A DNA stretch of 64,000 bases from positions 172,460-236,459 of the forward strand of contig NZ_JAJLQZ010000009.1 in NCBI RefSeq assembly GCF_020991375.1, in the 5' to 3' direction. This stretch comes from Glycomyces amatae. GTDB lineage: Bacteria; Actinomycetota; Actinomycetes; Mycobacteriales; Micromonosporaceae. The position numbers were made by a program, and so were the translations under genes. The notes under the pieces were generated by a model that had not been told where the DNA came from, ran no database searches, and saw nothing but the letters and a program-made list of their open reading frames with translations. The first letter of the stretch is position 1, and each line of letters begins with the position of its first letter. Shown piece by piece: positions 35,725-44,558 of the stretch.

Positions 35725-37989
35725 ATGACGACGGTGGCGCGGGCGCGAATGCCCTGGGGCAGTGCACGGGTACGCCTGGCCGCGGCCGGCCTGGCCGCCG
35801 CGGTGGCGGCGCTGGCCGTCCCCGGGACCGCCGCCGCGGCCGAACCCGAGGCCGAGGGGATCATCATCGTCGGCATCCCGGGCCTGGCCTGGTCCGACAT
35901 CGACCCCGAGACCACCCCGCACCTGTGGGACATGGCCGGCGAGGGCGCCTCGGCCGCGATGAGCGCGCGCACCATCGGGTCGTGGACGTGCCCCGAGGCC
36001 GCCTGGGTGAGCCTGGGCGCCGGGGAGCGGGCCGGCGGCGCCGCGCCCCGCGACGCCCAGTGCGAGGCGCAGTCGCAGCTGGCGGCGCCGACCGGGGAGG
36101 ACGGGGCGTGGACCGTCCCGGCCTGGCCCGACCTGGTCGAGGCCAACAGCGCGTTCAACTACGGGGCGCGGCTGGGGTCGCTGGCGGACGCGGTCGCCGA
36201 CATGGCCGCCGCCCGCGAGGCCGCCGAACCGCCGCTCGAGGTCGAACCGGGGTCGTGCGTGGCCGGCATCGGCGACGGCGCCGCCCTCGCGGCGGCCGAC
36301 ACCGCAGGGCGCATCGCGTTCTGGGCGCCGGGGCTCGACGCCCTCGGCGCGGCCATGGACACCTGCGACATCGTCATCGTCGACCCCGGCGTCGTCATCG
36401 GCGACACCGCCGACAACGCCCCGGACACCGCCACCGACTACGACCAGCTCGGCGAGGACGACACCGAGGTCGGCACCGACGAGACCGGCGGCGAGGACGA
36501 GCCCGGGGAGATCGCGCCCGAGGCCGACCCGGTCCGCGCCGCCGCCGCCGGGGCCGCCGACGACGCGGTCGGCGACGTCGACGACCGCCTGCCCGAGGGG
36601 TGGCGGCTCATGGTCGCCGGCATCGCCGACGCCTCGGCGCCCTCGGCCCTGCACCCGGTCCTCTACACCGGCGCCGGCGTCGAGGCCGGCGGCCTGACCT
36701 CCTCGACCACCGGCCGCGACGGGTACGTCCAGCTCGTCGACCTCACCGCCACCGCCCTGGCCGTGGTCGGCGCCGACCTGCCCTCCACCGTCGCCGGCGC
36801 CCCCGTCACCGTCCTGCCCGACCCCGATCGCACCAGCGGCGAGGCCGTCGCCACCGGCGTCGACGAGACCGCCGCCTCCAGTGCCGTCGCCGAGGTCTCC
36901 TGGCCGTTCTACGTGACCCTCTCGGCGATCGGGTGCGTCATGGTCGCGGCCGCGGTGTGGCTGCTGTGCGGGACCGACCGGTTCCGGGGCCTGGCGCGCA
37001 CCGTCTGCATCGCGGTCGCCGCCGTCCCGGTCGCCGGCGTGGCCGCCGGCATCCCCCCGTGGTGGCGGTCCGAGCACCCGACGCTGATGTTCTGGGGGCT
37101 CATCGCCGCCGGGACCGCCGCCGTCACGATCGCCGCCTCGCTGCCGTGGACGCGCCGCGGGGCGCGACCGGCGCTCCTGGTGGCCGGGATCGCCGCCGGG
37201 CTCATCGCCGTCGACCAGGTCTCGGGCGCCACCTGGCCCCTGCACACGCCCATGGGGTACACCGCGCAGGCCGGGGCCCGCTTCACCGGCCTGGGGAACT
37301 ACGCGTTCTCGGTCCTCGCGGCCGCGGTCATCCTGCTGGTCGCCTTCACGCCCTGGCGGGGCCGGGCCCGCATCTGGGGGCCGGTCGCCATCGGCGTGTG
37401 CGCCGTGGTCATCGTCGGCGCCCCCATGCTCGGGCGCGACATGGGCGGCACCCTCACCCTCGTCGCCGCCGGGATCCTCACCTGCCTGAAACTGTGGGGG
37501 CGCCGGCTGTCGATCGCCGCGCTCGCGGCCGCCGGCGGCATCGCCTTCGGCGTGTTCGCCGTCGCCGGGTTCCTCGACTACCTGCGGCCCGAGGAGGACC
37601 AGACCCACCTGGGCCGGTTCGTCGCCTCCGTCCTGGACGGCTCGGCGGCCCAGATCCTCATCCGCAAGGCCGACGCCGCCATCGGCACCATCGGCAACTC
37701 GCTGACGTGGATCTCCCTGGCCGCCCTCATCGGCGCGTTCGTCATCTGGCGCCGCCGCGCCCCGATCGGACGCGACGCCGTCGCCGCGGCCGTGATCGGC
37801 CTGACCGCCGTCGCCGTCATCGGCGCCCTGGTCAACGACTCCGGGATCGCCATCCCCGGGTTCACCATCGCCCTCGGGTTCGGGCTCCTGGCCGTCGCCG
37901 TCGGCCCCGCCGCCGCGCCCGCCGCCGCGGTCCCCGGCTCCGAAGTGGCCGACGCCCGCCCGCGCACCCCCGGTCCGGCCGCGAACTGA
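35725..37989 (+). CDS. Large membrane protein with exported phosphatase-like N-terminal domain
   Basis: 754 residues from ATG 35725. A signal-like segment (about 16-40, ending AAAAEPEAEG) is followed by a roughly 350-residue extracytoplasmic domain that opens IIIVGIPGLAWSDI and contains TGRDGYVQLVD. This resembles the alkaline-phosphatase-like part of an actinomycete membrane protein family. An acidic linker (about 235-275, Asp/Glu/Thr-rich) is notable. About ten helices follow from residue 390 to 740. Function unknown; perhaps cell-envelope related. Confidence 0.8.
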   Translation: MTTVARARMPWGSARVRLAAAGLAAAVAALAVPGTAAAAEPEAEGIIIVGIPGLAWSDIDPETTPHLWDMAGEGASAAMSARTIGSWTCPEAAWVSLGAGERAGGAAPRDAQCEAQSQLAAPTGEDGAWTVPAWPDLVEANSAFNYGARLGSLADAVADMAAAREAAEPPLEVEPGSCVAGIGDGAALAAADTAGRIAFWAPGLDALGAAMDTCDIVIVDPGVVIGDTADNAPDTATDYDQLGEDDTEVGTDETGGEDEPGEIAPEADPVRAAAAGAADDAVGDVDDRLPEGWRLMVAGIADASAPSALHPVLYTGAGVEAGGLTSSTTGRDGYVQLVDLTATALAVVGADLPSTVAGAPVTVLPDPDRTSGEAVATGVDETAASSAVAEVSWPFYVTLSAIGCVMVAAAVWLLCGTDRFRGLARTVCIAVAAVPVAGVAAGIPPWWRSEHPTLMFWGLIAAGTAAVTIAASLPWTRRGARPALLVAGIAAGLIAVDQVSGATWPLHTPMGYTAQAGARFTGLGNYAFSVLAAAVILLVAFTPWRGRARIWGPVAIGVCAVVIVGAPMLGRDMGGTLTLVAAGILTCLKLWGRRLSIAALAAAGGIAFGVFAVAGFLDYLRPEEDQTHLGRFVASVLDGSAAQILIRKADAAIGTIGNSLTWISLAALIGAFVIWRRRAPIGRDAVAAAVIGLTAVAVIGALVNDSGIAIPGFTIALGFGLLAVAVGPAAAPAAAVPGSEVADARPRTPGPAAN

Positions 37990-38013
37990 CCCGGGGCGAG
38001 TAGGGTGAGGCCC

Positions 38014-38793
38014 ATGCGCGTGGCCACGTGGAACATCAACTCGCTCAAAGCGCGGCTCGACCGGCTCCTGGCCTGGCTCGAGTCCGCCTCCCCGGACGTG
38101 GTGTGCCTCCAAGAGCTCAAATGCGCCACCGCCGATGTCCCCGTCGAGGCCATCGCCGACGCGGGGTATGAGACCGCCGCCTGGGGCACCGGCCGCTGGA
38201 ACGGCGTCGCGATCCTCTCGCGGGTCGGCATCAGCGACGTGCGCACCGGCCTCGCCGACCAGCCCGACTTCGCCGACGCGACCGAGCCGCGCGCCATCAC
38301 CGCCACCTGCGGTCCCGTCCGCGTCCAGTCGCTGTACCTGCCCAACGGGCGCGACGTCGCCGACCCGCACTTCCCGTACAAGCTCGCGTTCCTCAAGGCG
38401 CTCGCGGCCGACGCGGCCGCCGACGCCCGCGGCGAGACGCCGTTCGCCGCGGTCGGCGACTACAACATCTGCCCGACCGACGACGACCTGTGGGACGCCG
38501 CGGCGTGGACCGGCACCACCCACGTCACCCCCCAGGAGCGGGCCGCGCTCGACGCGGTCAAGGCGGCCGGGCTGGCCGACGTGTTCCCGCGGGCCCTCAA
38601 GTACGAGTGGCCGTTCACGTACTGGGACTACCGCAACCTCGACTTCCCGAAGAACCGGGGCCTGCGCATCGACCTGGCCCTGGCCAACCCCGCGTTCGCC
38701 GCAGCCGTCACCGACGCCTACGTCGACCGCAACGAACGCAAGGGCAAGGGCGCCTCCGACCACGCCCCCCTCGTGATCGACCTCGACCTGTAA
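38014..38793 (+). CDS. Exonuclease III family AP endonuclease, copy 2
   Basis: 259 residues from ATG 38014; a GTG nine bases earlier is an alternative. It opens MRVATWNINSLKARLDRLL, the classical xthA start, with LQELKCATADVP (metal-binding Glu), VGDYNICPTDDDLW and a C-terminal SDHAPLVIDLDL. It is the more typical XthA-like copy of the two in this window. Both carry the catalytic motifs. Confidence 0.93.
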   Translation: MRVATWNINSLKARLDRLLAWLESASPDVVCLQELKCATADVPVEAIADAGYETAAWGTGRWNGVAILSRVGISDVRTGLADQPDFADATEPRAITATCGPVRVQSLYLPNGRDVADPHFPYKLAFLKALAADAAADARGETPFAAVGDYNICPTDDDLWDAAAWTGTTHVTPQERAALDAVKAAGLADVFPRALKYEWPFTYWDYRNLDFPKNRGLRIDLALANPAFAAAVTDAYVDRNERKGKGASDHAPLVIDLDL

Positions 38794-38850
38794 CCACGAC
38801 CCCTGCCGGGGCTCGGGCCCTGGACCGTCCGGAAGGCACCACCTCCCACC

Positions 38851-39813
38851 GTGCGCAACAAGATCCTCTCCGCCGTCCTCCTCGCCGCGCTCGTGGCGCT
38901 CTTCCCGGTGCCGGCCGCCGCCGAACCCGACGAGGAGACCCTCGAGGCCGACCTCGCCGACGCCATCGCGGCCGTCAACGACGCCCAGGACCAGGTCGAC
39001 GCCGCCGAGGCGCGCACGGCCGAGCTCGAGGCCCAGATCGCCGACACCCAGGCCCGCTTCGAGGAGCTGCGCGTCGACCTCAACGAGTACGCCCTCTACC
39101 TGCACACCGAGGGCGACCTCCAGCAGACCAACGCGATCCTCTCGGCGAGCGACTCGCGCGACCTCATCGACGCGATGACCTACACCGGGTTCCTCGGCGA
39201 CGAGCGGGCCGCGCTCCTGACCGAGGCCGGCGAGATCCTCACGCAGCTGGAGGCCGAGCAGGCCGCCCACGACGACGTCGCGGCCGACGCCGCCGATGCC
39301 CTCGAGGACGCCGAGAAGGCCCAGGAGGACCTCGAGGAGGAGCTCGAGGCGCTACGCGCCGAGGAGGCCTCCGGGCCCGGCTCCGACGGGGGCGCCCCGG
39401 CCGCCGAGGGCGGTCCCGGCGGTGGCGGCGGCTGCACCGAGGACGACCCCACCACCTCCGGGTGCCTGACCCCGGCCACGCTCCACGTCTACAACGAGAC
39501 CAAGGAGGCCGGGTTCGACCACTACGTGTCCTGCTACCGCTCCGGCGGCTCGGGCGAGCACCCGCTGGGGCGCGCCTGCGACTGGGCGGCCGACGCCTCC
39601 GGCTTCCAGAACTCGGACGCCTCCGGCGACGACAAGGCCTACGGCGACCAGCTCGCCGCCTGGTACGTCAACAACGCCGACGCCCTCGACATCGAGTACG
39701 TCATCTGGTACCGCCAGTTCTGGTCGCCCGGCGGGGGCTGGCGCTCCTACTCCGGCGCCGACGGCACCCCCGCGGGGGACCACACCAACCACGTCCACGT
39801 CTCCGTGCAGTAG
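38851..39813 (+). CDS. Secreted coiled-coil protein with ARB_07466-like C-terminal domain
   Basis: 320 residues from GTG. Signal peptide (about 1-24, ending PAAAEP). A coiled coil (about 28-175, rich in Ala, Glu, Asp, Leu) contains an NlpC/RipA-like N-terminal pattern. A Gly-rich linker leads to a C-terminal domain of about 115 residues. HPLGRACDWAAD, AAWYVNNADALDIEYVIWYRQFW and HTNHVHVSV identify the domain seen in many actinobacterial secreted proteins. Probably a cell-wall associated protein; enzymatic role unproven. Confidence 0.88.
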   Translation: MRNKILSAVLLAALVALFPVPAAAEPDEETLEADLADAIAAVNDAQDQVDAAEARTAELEAQIADTQARFEELRVDLNEYALYLHTEGDLQQTNAILSASDSRDLIDAMTYTGFLGDERAALLTEAGEILTQLEAEQAAHDDVAADAADALEDAEKAQEDLEEELEALRAEEASGPGSDGGAPAAEGGPGGGGGCTEDDPTTSGCLTPATLHVYNETKEAGFDHYVSCYRSGGSGEHPLGRACDWAADASGFQNSDASGDDKAYGDQLAAWYVNNADALDIEYVIWYRQFWSPGGGWRSYSGADGTPAGDHTNHVHVSVQ

Positions 39814-39826
39814 CGAAAGGACCGTC

Positions 39827-40465
39827 ATGACCGACACCCCGAGCCAGTACCTCGCCGCCGCCCGCACCGCCCTCGGCCTCCTGGAGGACCCGGCCGTCGC
39901 CGGCGCCTGGGACGGGCCCTCCGCGCTGGAGGGGTTCACCGTCGGCGGCCTGGCCGCCCACCTCGCCCAGCAGGTCACCTCCGTCACCGGCGCGCTCGCC
40001 GCCGACTACGCCGGCAAGCCGCTCATCGGCCTGTTCGAGCACTACGACCGGGCCGCCTGGGTGGGCACCGGCACCGAGGGCGACGCCAACGCCGCCATCC
40101 GGGCCGGCGGTGAAGAGGCCGCCCAGCGCGGCCCCGACGCCGTCCTGGACCAGGCCCGGGAGGCCCTGGCCGAGCTCGAGGCGGCCCTGCCGGGCCTGGA
40201 CGGGTCCCGCATCAGCGGCAACACGCGCTGGCCCTATGCGACGACGCTCCACGACTTCCTGCACACCCGCATCCTGGAACTCGTCGTCCACACCGACGAC
40301 CTGGCGCACTCGGTGGGCGTGGACACCCCCGTGTTCGACCAGGACGCCTTCGACACCGCCGCGCACATGCTCACCCGGCTGTCCGCCAAGCGCCACGGGC
40401 AGGCCGCGCTGGTGCGGGCCCTGGCCCGGAGCGAGCGGGCCCCCGAGACCGTCAGCGGCCTTTAG
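39827..40465 (+). CDS. TIGR03083/DinB-like protein (mycothiol-dependent type)
   Basis: 212 residues. Helical-bundle fold with potential metal-binding His in AAHLAQQV (about residue 44) and in the cluster HDFLHTRILELVVHTDDLAHSVG (about 140-165). The family includes mycothiol-dependent isomerases and many uncharacterised actinobacterial proteins. ATG is preceded by GAAAGGA. The stop codon abuts a MITE-like element. Confidence 0.85.
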   Translation: MTDTPSQYLAAARTALGLLEDPAVAGAWDGPSALEGFTVGGLAAHLAQQVTSVTGALAADYAGKPLIGLFEHYDRAAWVGTGTEGDANAAIRAGGEEAAQRGPDAVLDQAREALAELEAALPGLDGSRISGNTRWPYATTLHDFLHTRILELVVHTDDLAHSVGVDTPVFDQDAFDTAAHMLTRLSAKRHGQAALVRALARSERAPETVSGL

Positions 40466-40626
40466 GCCCCGTTCACGAACTGCGCGGGGCGGCATCCGGC
40501 CTCCTGGCCCGCTCGCCGCGTCGTCGGCGCTCCAGGTACAGCACCGGTGTCTGGAGCGCCTGCCGCCTTGCGACCGAACCAATGAACTCGGATGCCACCG
40601 CCCCGGGAGTTCATGAACAGGGTCTG
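40466..40626. mobile_element. MITE-like element with long terminal inverted repeats
   Basis: About 160 bases with imperfect terminal inverted repeats of roughly 30 bases. The left end reads CCCCGTTCACGAACTGCG then GGGGCGGCATCCG; the right end read in reverse is CCCTGTTCATGAACTCCC then GGGGCGG and GGCATCCG. Inside, GGCGCTCCAG (40526-40535) and CTGGAGCGCC (40551-40560) form a perfect inner stem around a CACCGGTG palindrome. There is no coding sequence. The GTTCATGAAC termini recall IS5-family ends in actinomycetes, so it is probably a non-autonomous derivative. A clean target duplication was not identified. Confidence 0.6.
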
Positions 40627-40681
40627 ACAGCGGCCCCGTATACGAGGCGGGCACGCACCGGCCTGGGGTAGGGTCGCGGCC

Positions 40682-41125
40682 ATGGTCTCCCCGCCGGCCC
40701 CCACCGTCCGCCGCGCCCTGATCGCCGCGGTCTGGCTCGCGGTCGTCCTCGCCGGGCTCCTCGCCGCGGTCTGGGGCGTCGCCTGGGCGCTCCAGGGCGG
40801 CCCGCAGCCGGGGATCGGCACGGTCGCCGAGGCCACCCGCCTGGACTTCCCCGACGGGACGGACGTCCTCGACGCCGACCTGGCCCAGATGCAGCCGCCC
40901 ACCCCCGGTGACCGCGCGGAGATCAGCGTCGAGATCCCCGCCGAGGCCTTCGGCGAGTTCATCGACGCCAACGGCATGGACGCGCCCCTGCTGGCCGGGG
41001 CCACGCCCGCGGGGAACGCCTCGGGGATCATCCCGGCCGGGTGCGGCCCCGAGTCGTGCTGGTCGGCGACCATCGTCGTCACCGACGACGCGGTCACCGT
41101 CGACCTCGCCGTCACCCTCCTCTAG
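40682..41125 (+). CDS. Small single-pass membrane protein, unknown
   Basis: 147 residues. One N-terminal helix (about 10-36, RRALIAAVWLAVVLAGLLAAVWGVAWAL) followed by an extracytoplasmic beta-rich part with one Cys pair (GCGPESCW). ATG is preceded by weak spacing signals only. Located between a MITE-like element and an IS481 remnant. Not recognised. Confidence 0.6.
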   Translation: MVSPPAPTVRRALIAAVWLAVVLAGLLAAVWGVAWALQGGPQPGIGTVAEATRLDFPDGTDVLDADLAQMQPPTPGDRAEISVEIPAEAFGEFIDANGMDAPLLAGATPAGNASGIIPAGCGPESCWSATIVVTDDAVTVDLAVTLL

Positions 41126-41179
41126 GCCAGGACGCCGCGCGGCGTCCGGCCGATGGACGTCACCGGGTCGCCGGACCCT

Positions 41180-41338
41180 CCGGAGACGGGCGCGCGGGGT
41201 CAGGGCTGCGTCAGCGTGGGACATGAAGGCCTCCAGGTCGTGAAGCAGTGCACTTGACAGCTCCACTTCACTCCCGGAGGCCTTCACCTGTCACACGAAT
41301 CCGCTACAACCGCGGAACAACGTCCCTGAACATCACAC
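41180..41338 (-). mobile_element. 5'-end remnant of an IS481-family insertion sequence
   Basis: On the minus strand, a start at 41224 encodes MSHADAALTPRARLR, the typical N-terminus of IS481-family transposases, then homology stops after about 15 codons (near 41180). The upstream part (41225-41338) looks like the IS leader. It has matching GAAGGCCTCC/GGAGGCCTTC segments, and the distal part contains TGATGTTCAGGGACGTTGTT, which resembles an IS end. The rest of the element is gone. The tip abuts the stop codon of the LysR fragment at 41339. Confidence 0.6.
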
Positions 41339-41830
41339 CTAGGCCGCGGCGAGCTGCGCCGCGAAGGCCCGGGTGCGCGCGGTCTCGCGGTCGCGGTGCC
41401 AGACGAGGCCGAGGAAGGAGTCCTCGAGCCCGGCGACCGGGACGAACGCGACGTCGCGGCGGCCGTAGTAGTCGGCGGTCGACCGGCACAGGAGCATCGC
41501 CCCCCGATCGGCCGCCACCAGTGCGAGTCCCTCTTGCAGCGTCCGGACGGCGGGCCCGGCGGGGACCCGCAGCCCTCCGGGGGTCTCCCGCGGCGCCTGG
41601 GCCCGGCGCCAGTACTCCGGCGCCGGGCCCACGGCCTCGACCAGCGGGAGCTCGGCGAGCGCTTCCGCGCCCACGCCGCCGCGGGCGGCGAGCGCGTGGC
41701 CGGCGGCGACCGCGAGCGTCTGCGGCTGCTTCGAGAAGACCCGCCCCAGGACGAGGTCGTCCTCCTCCACCGGCAGGAGCACCACCGCGAGGTCGACCTC
41801 GCCGCGGCGCACCGCGCCGAACGGGTCCGC
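41339..41830 (-). pseudogene. LysR-family regulator, 5'-truncated
   Basis: Only the substrate-binding domain remains (about 160 residues, from DPFGAVRRGEVDLAVVLLP to the C-terminus). The helix-turn-helix and first third are missing. Homology ends near 41830, exactly where plus-strand MFS homology begins, so the 5' parts of both genes were removed together. A GTG at 41812 could restart translation, but the product would lack DNA binding. Confidence 0.8.
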
Positions 41831-42474
41831 CGGTCCTGGTGCTCGTCGCGATGGCGGTGCTGCTGCCGAAGCTGCCCGCCGAGGGCCCGGTCCGCCTGGG
41901 CGGCGTGCTGCGCCTGGCCGGTGGACCGAGGGTGCGCATCGGCCTGCTCGTGGTGGCGTTCCTGGTCACCGGGCACTTCGCGGCCTACACGTACGTGCGG
42001 CCGGTCCTGGAGACGGTGCCGGGGGTCGGCGCCGGGATGATCGGCACCCTGCTGCTGGCCTACGGTGTCGCCGGCGTCGCGGGCAATGCCGCCGCGGGCG
42101 CCGGGGCCGCCCGGTCGCCGCGCGGGACGCTCCAGGTGATCGCCGCGGTGCTGGCGGCCTCGGTGCTGCTGCTTCCCGCGGTGGGCGGGTCGCCGCTCGC
42201 GGCGGGCGCCCTGATGGCGGTGTGGGGGCTGGCGTACGGCGGCGTCTCGGTGGCGACCCAGACCTGGCTGCTGGCGGCGGCGCCGGACGCCCGCGAAGGC
42301 GTGTCCTCACTGTTCGTCGGCGTCTTCAACGGGGCGATCGCGTTGGGGGCGCTGGCCGGAGGGCGGATCGCGGACGGTTTCGGCGTGACCTCGGTGATGT
42401 GGGCCGGCGGCGTGCTCGCGCTCGCGGCGCTGCTGGCGGCGGCGGGCCGCGCGCCCTCGTCCGGCAGGGCCTGA
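41829..42474 (+). pseudogene. MFS transporter, 5'-truncated
   Basis: About 215 codons covering the C-terminal half of a DHA1-type MFS drug or metabolite transporter: the end of one helix (PVLVLVAMAVLLPKLP) and then six helices, with GHFAAYTYVRPVLE and VSSLFVGVFNGAIALGALAGG as recognisable motifs. The first six helices are missing. The frame is open upstream only by reading through antisense LysR sequence, so no native start exists. Confidence 0.8.
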
Positions 42475-42529
42475 CGACCGGTGAGACCCCGCGGTCATGC
42501 GCGTCCGCGGGGCCCGGCCGGTCGTCAGG
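42470..42529. terminator. Bidirectional terminator between MFS remnant and ogt
   Basis: A 12-base outer stem (42470-42481 and 42518-42529) and an 8-base inner stem (42487-42494 and 42505-42512) are both perfect. The outer stem includes the stop codons of both convergent frames. Confidence 0.75.
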
Positions 42530-43010
42530 CGAACAGGGCCGGCTCGCCGCGTTCGAGCGACAGCAGCCGCTCCTTGCGCCACAGGCCCCCGGCGTAGCCG
42601 GTGAGCTTCCCGTTCGCGCCGATCACCCGGTGGCAGGGGACGACGATCGCGATCGGGTTGCGCCCGTTCGCCAGGCCGACCGCCCGCACCGCCTTCGGGT
42701 CGCCCAGGCGCTGGGCCACATCCAGGTAGGAGCAGGTCTCGCCGTAGGGGATCTTCACCAGCTCGGCCCACACGCGCCGCTGGAACGGCGTCCCGGCCGC
42801 CGCCAGCGGCAGGTCGAACTCCTTGAGGTCCCCGGCGAAGTAGGCCTCCATCTGGTCGACCGCCGCCTCCAGGACCGGCGTGGGCTCCTCGGGGCCCCAC
42901 GCCTCATCGACCTCCTCCACGCCCATGTTGATGCAGGTCAGTCCCTCGTCCACGGCGGCTATCGCCAGCAGCCCCAGCGGGGACTGCATCGTCAGGTGCC
43001 TTGCGTTCAT
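42525..43010 (-). CDS. ogt: Methylated-DNA-protein-cysteine methyltransferase
   Basis: 161 residues. Acceptor Cys126 in [10 protein letters not shown], preceded by the helix-turn-helix [25 protein letters not shown]. Removes O6-alkyl groups from guanine in a suicide reaction. Its ATG overlaps the stop of the Ada-AlkA gene (ATGA), so the two are translationally coupled. Confidence 0.95.
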   Translation of the reverse strand: MNARHLTMQSPLGLLAIAAVDEGLTCINMGVEEVDEAWGPEEPTPVLEAAVDQMEAYFAGDLKEFDLPLAAAGTPFQRRVWAELVKIPYGETCSYLDVAQRLGDPKAVRAVGLANGRNPIAIVVPCHRVIGANGKLTGYAGGLWRKERLLSLERGEPALFA

Positions 43011-44506
43011 CGCACACTCGCCTTCTCGTCGTCGGGCATTCGGTTCGTCGGGTGCTCGCTGGAGGCCCACAGGTACTGCACGGCGTAGGACCGCCACGGC
43101 CGCCACGCCTGCGACCGGGCCTCCAGGTCCCGGCCCGCGCCGAGCCCCAGCCCGGCCGCGCCCTTGACCACCCCGAGGTCCTTGACCGGGAACGCGTCCG
43201 GGTCGCCCAGGGCCCGCATGGCGATCATCTCCACCGTCCACGGCCCCACTCCGGGGACGGCCGCGAGCGCGGCCCGGGACCGGGCCCAGTCGGCGCCCGG
43301 GCCCACGTCGACCACCCCGTCGGCGAGTGCCCGCGCCAGGGCGAGGACGGTGCGCTTGCGGGAGGCGGGCATCGGCAGGTGCCCGGGGTCGGCCTCGGCG
43401 ATGGCCGCCGGGGACGGGAACAGGCGGGCCAGGCCGCCCTCGGGGTCCTCGACCGCCTCGCCGTAGCGTTCGGCCAGGCGCGCGGCGACCGTGGCGGCCG
43501 AGGCGGTGGCGATCTGCTGGCCGATCACGGCCCGGATCGCGTACTCGGGGCCGTCGGCCTTGCGCGGGACCCGCCGGCCGGGGGTCTTGGCCGCCAGGGG
43601 CGCGAGCACCGGGTCGGCCGCCAGCGCCTCCATGGGCGCGTGCGGGTCGTGGTCCAGGTCCAGGGCCCGGCGGCAGCGGGCGACGGCGGCGGTCACGTCC
43701 CGCAGGTCGGCCACGCGCAGGCGGCACTCGACATAGCCCGGACCCGGGCGCAGGGCGGCGGTCCCGGGGCCGTGGGGCAGGCGCAGGGTCCTGCGGTAGG
43801 CGCCGCCGCGCCACTCCTCGACGCCGGGGGCGGCCGCCGCGGCCAGGTGCCCGAACAGGTTCGACGGCTCGAACGGCTCCCGGTAGGCCAGGCGCAGCGT
43901 GATCGCGCCCCCGCCGGTCGCGGGGTCTTTCGCCTTGGCGCGCAGTTCGGTGGGGGAGCAGGCGAAGACCTCGGCGACGACGCGGTTGAACGCCCTGATG
44001 GAGGCGAACCCGGCCGCGAAGGCGACCTGGCCCATGGGCAGGTCGGTCGATTCGATGAGCGTCCGCGCGCACTGCGCCCGCTGGGCCCGGGCCAGGGCCG
44101 CCGGGCCCGCGCCGACCTCGGCGATCAGGAGCCGCTCGAGCTGGCGCAGCGAGTAGCCCAGGCGCCGGGCCAGGCCCGCGGCGCCCTCGCGGTCGACCAC
44201 GCCCTCGCCGATCAGGCGCATCGCGCGGGCGCACACGTCCGAGCGCCAGTCCCACGCCGGGGAGCCGGGCGAGGCGTCGGGCCGGCACCGCTTGCACGCC
44301 CGGTACCCGGCCTCCTGCGCGGCCGCCGCCGAGGCGTAGAACCGCTGGTGCTCGCGTTTGGGCTTGACCGCCGGGCACGAGGGCCGGCAGTAGATGCCGG
44401 TGCTGGTCACGGCCAGGAACACCCAGCCGTCGAATCGGGCGTCCCTCCCGGCGACGGCGGCCTGGAGCTGCGCCTCGTTGAACGAGTGGACCGCGTTGAT
44501 CGTCAT
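43007..44506 (-). CDS. Ada-AlkA fusion: alkylation-response regulator and DNA glycosylase
   Basis: 499 residues from ATG 44506 (ATG at 44536 is an alternative). The N-terminal Ada zinc domain has Cys40, Cys44, Cys71 and Cys74 (CRPSC and CKRC); Cys40 is the expected methyl-phosphotriester acceptor. An AraC-type helix-turn-helix (about 80-190) and the AlkA N-terminal domain follow, then a HhH-GPD glycosylase with [15 protein letters not shown] and catalytic Asp near 444 (PVKDLG). The protein should activate the alkylation response and excise 3-alkyladenine. Coupled to ogt. Two direct repeats lie just upstream. Confidence 0.95.
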   Translation of the reverse strand: MTINAVHSFNEAQLQAAVAGRDARFDGWVFLAVTSTGIYCRPSCPAVKPKREHQRFYASAAAAQEAGYRACKRCRPDASPGSPAWDWRSDVCARAMRLIGEGVVDREGAAGLARRLGYSLRQLERLLIAEVGAGPAALARAQRAQCARTLIESTDLPMGQVAFAAGFASIRAFNRVVAEVFACSPTELRAKAKDPATGGGAITLRLAYREPFEPSNLFGHLAAAAAPGVEEWRGGAYRRTLRLPHGPGTAALRPGPGYVECRLRVADLRDVTAAVARCRRALDLDHDPHAPMEALAADPVLAPLAAKTPGRRVPRKADGPEYAIRAVIGQQIATASAATVAARLAERYGEAVEDPEGGLARLFPSPAAIAEADPGHLPMPASRKRTVLALARALADGVVDVGPGADWARSRAALAAVPGVGPWTVEMIAMRALGDPDAFPVKDLGVVKGAAGLGLGAGRDLEARSQAWRPWRSYAVQYLWASSEHPTNRMPDDEKASVR

Positions 44507-44528
44507 GCCCCCAAGCGTGCACCCGGGG

Positions 44529-44558
44529 TGCGACATCGGCTAGCCAGGATGCGACATC
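44529..44558 (-). promoter_or_regulatory. Direct repeats upstream of ada-alkA
   Basis: TGCGACATC occurs at 44529-44537 and 44550-44558, 21 bases apart (two helical turns). The second copy overlaps the 3' end of the recombinase gene. AraC-type activators bind direct repeats with this spacing, so this is a candidate Ada site. Confidence 0.5.

Noticed and set aside
35716..39270. A 1184-codon open frame on the minus strand
   Set aside because: It overlaps three well-supported plus-strand genes. Its Gly/Asp/Val/Glu/Arg-rich product shows no family motifs and reflects the GC-rich codon pattern read in antisense.
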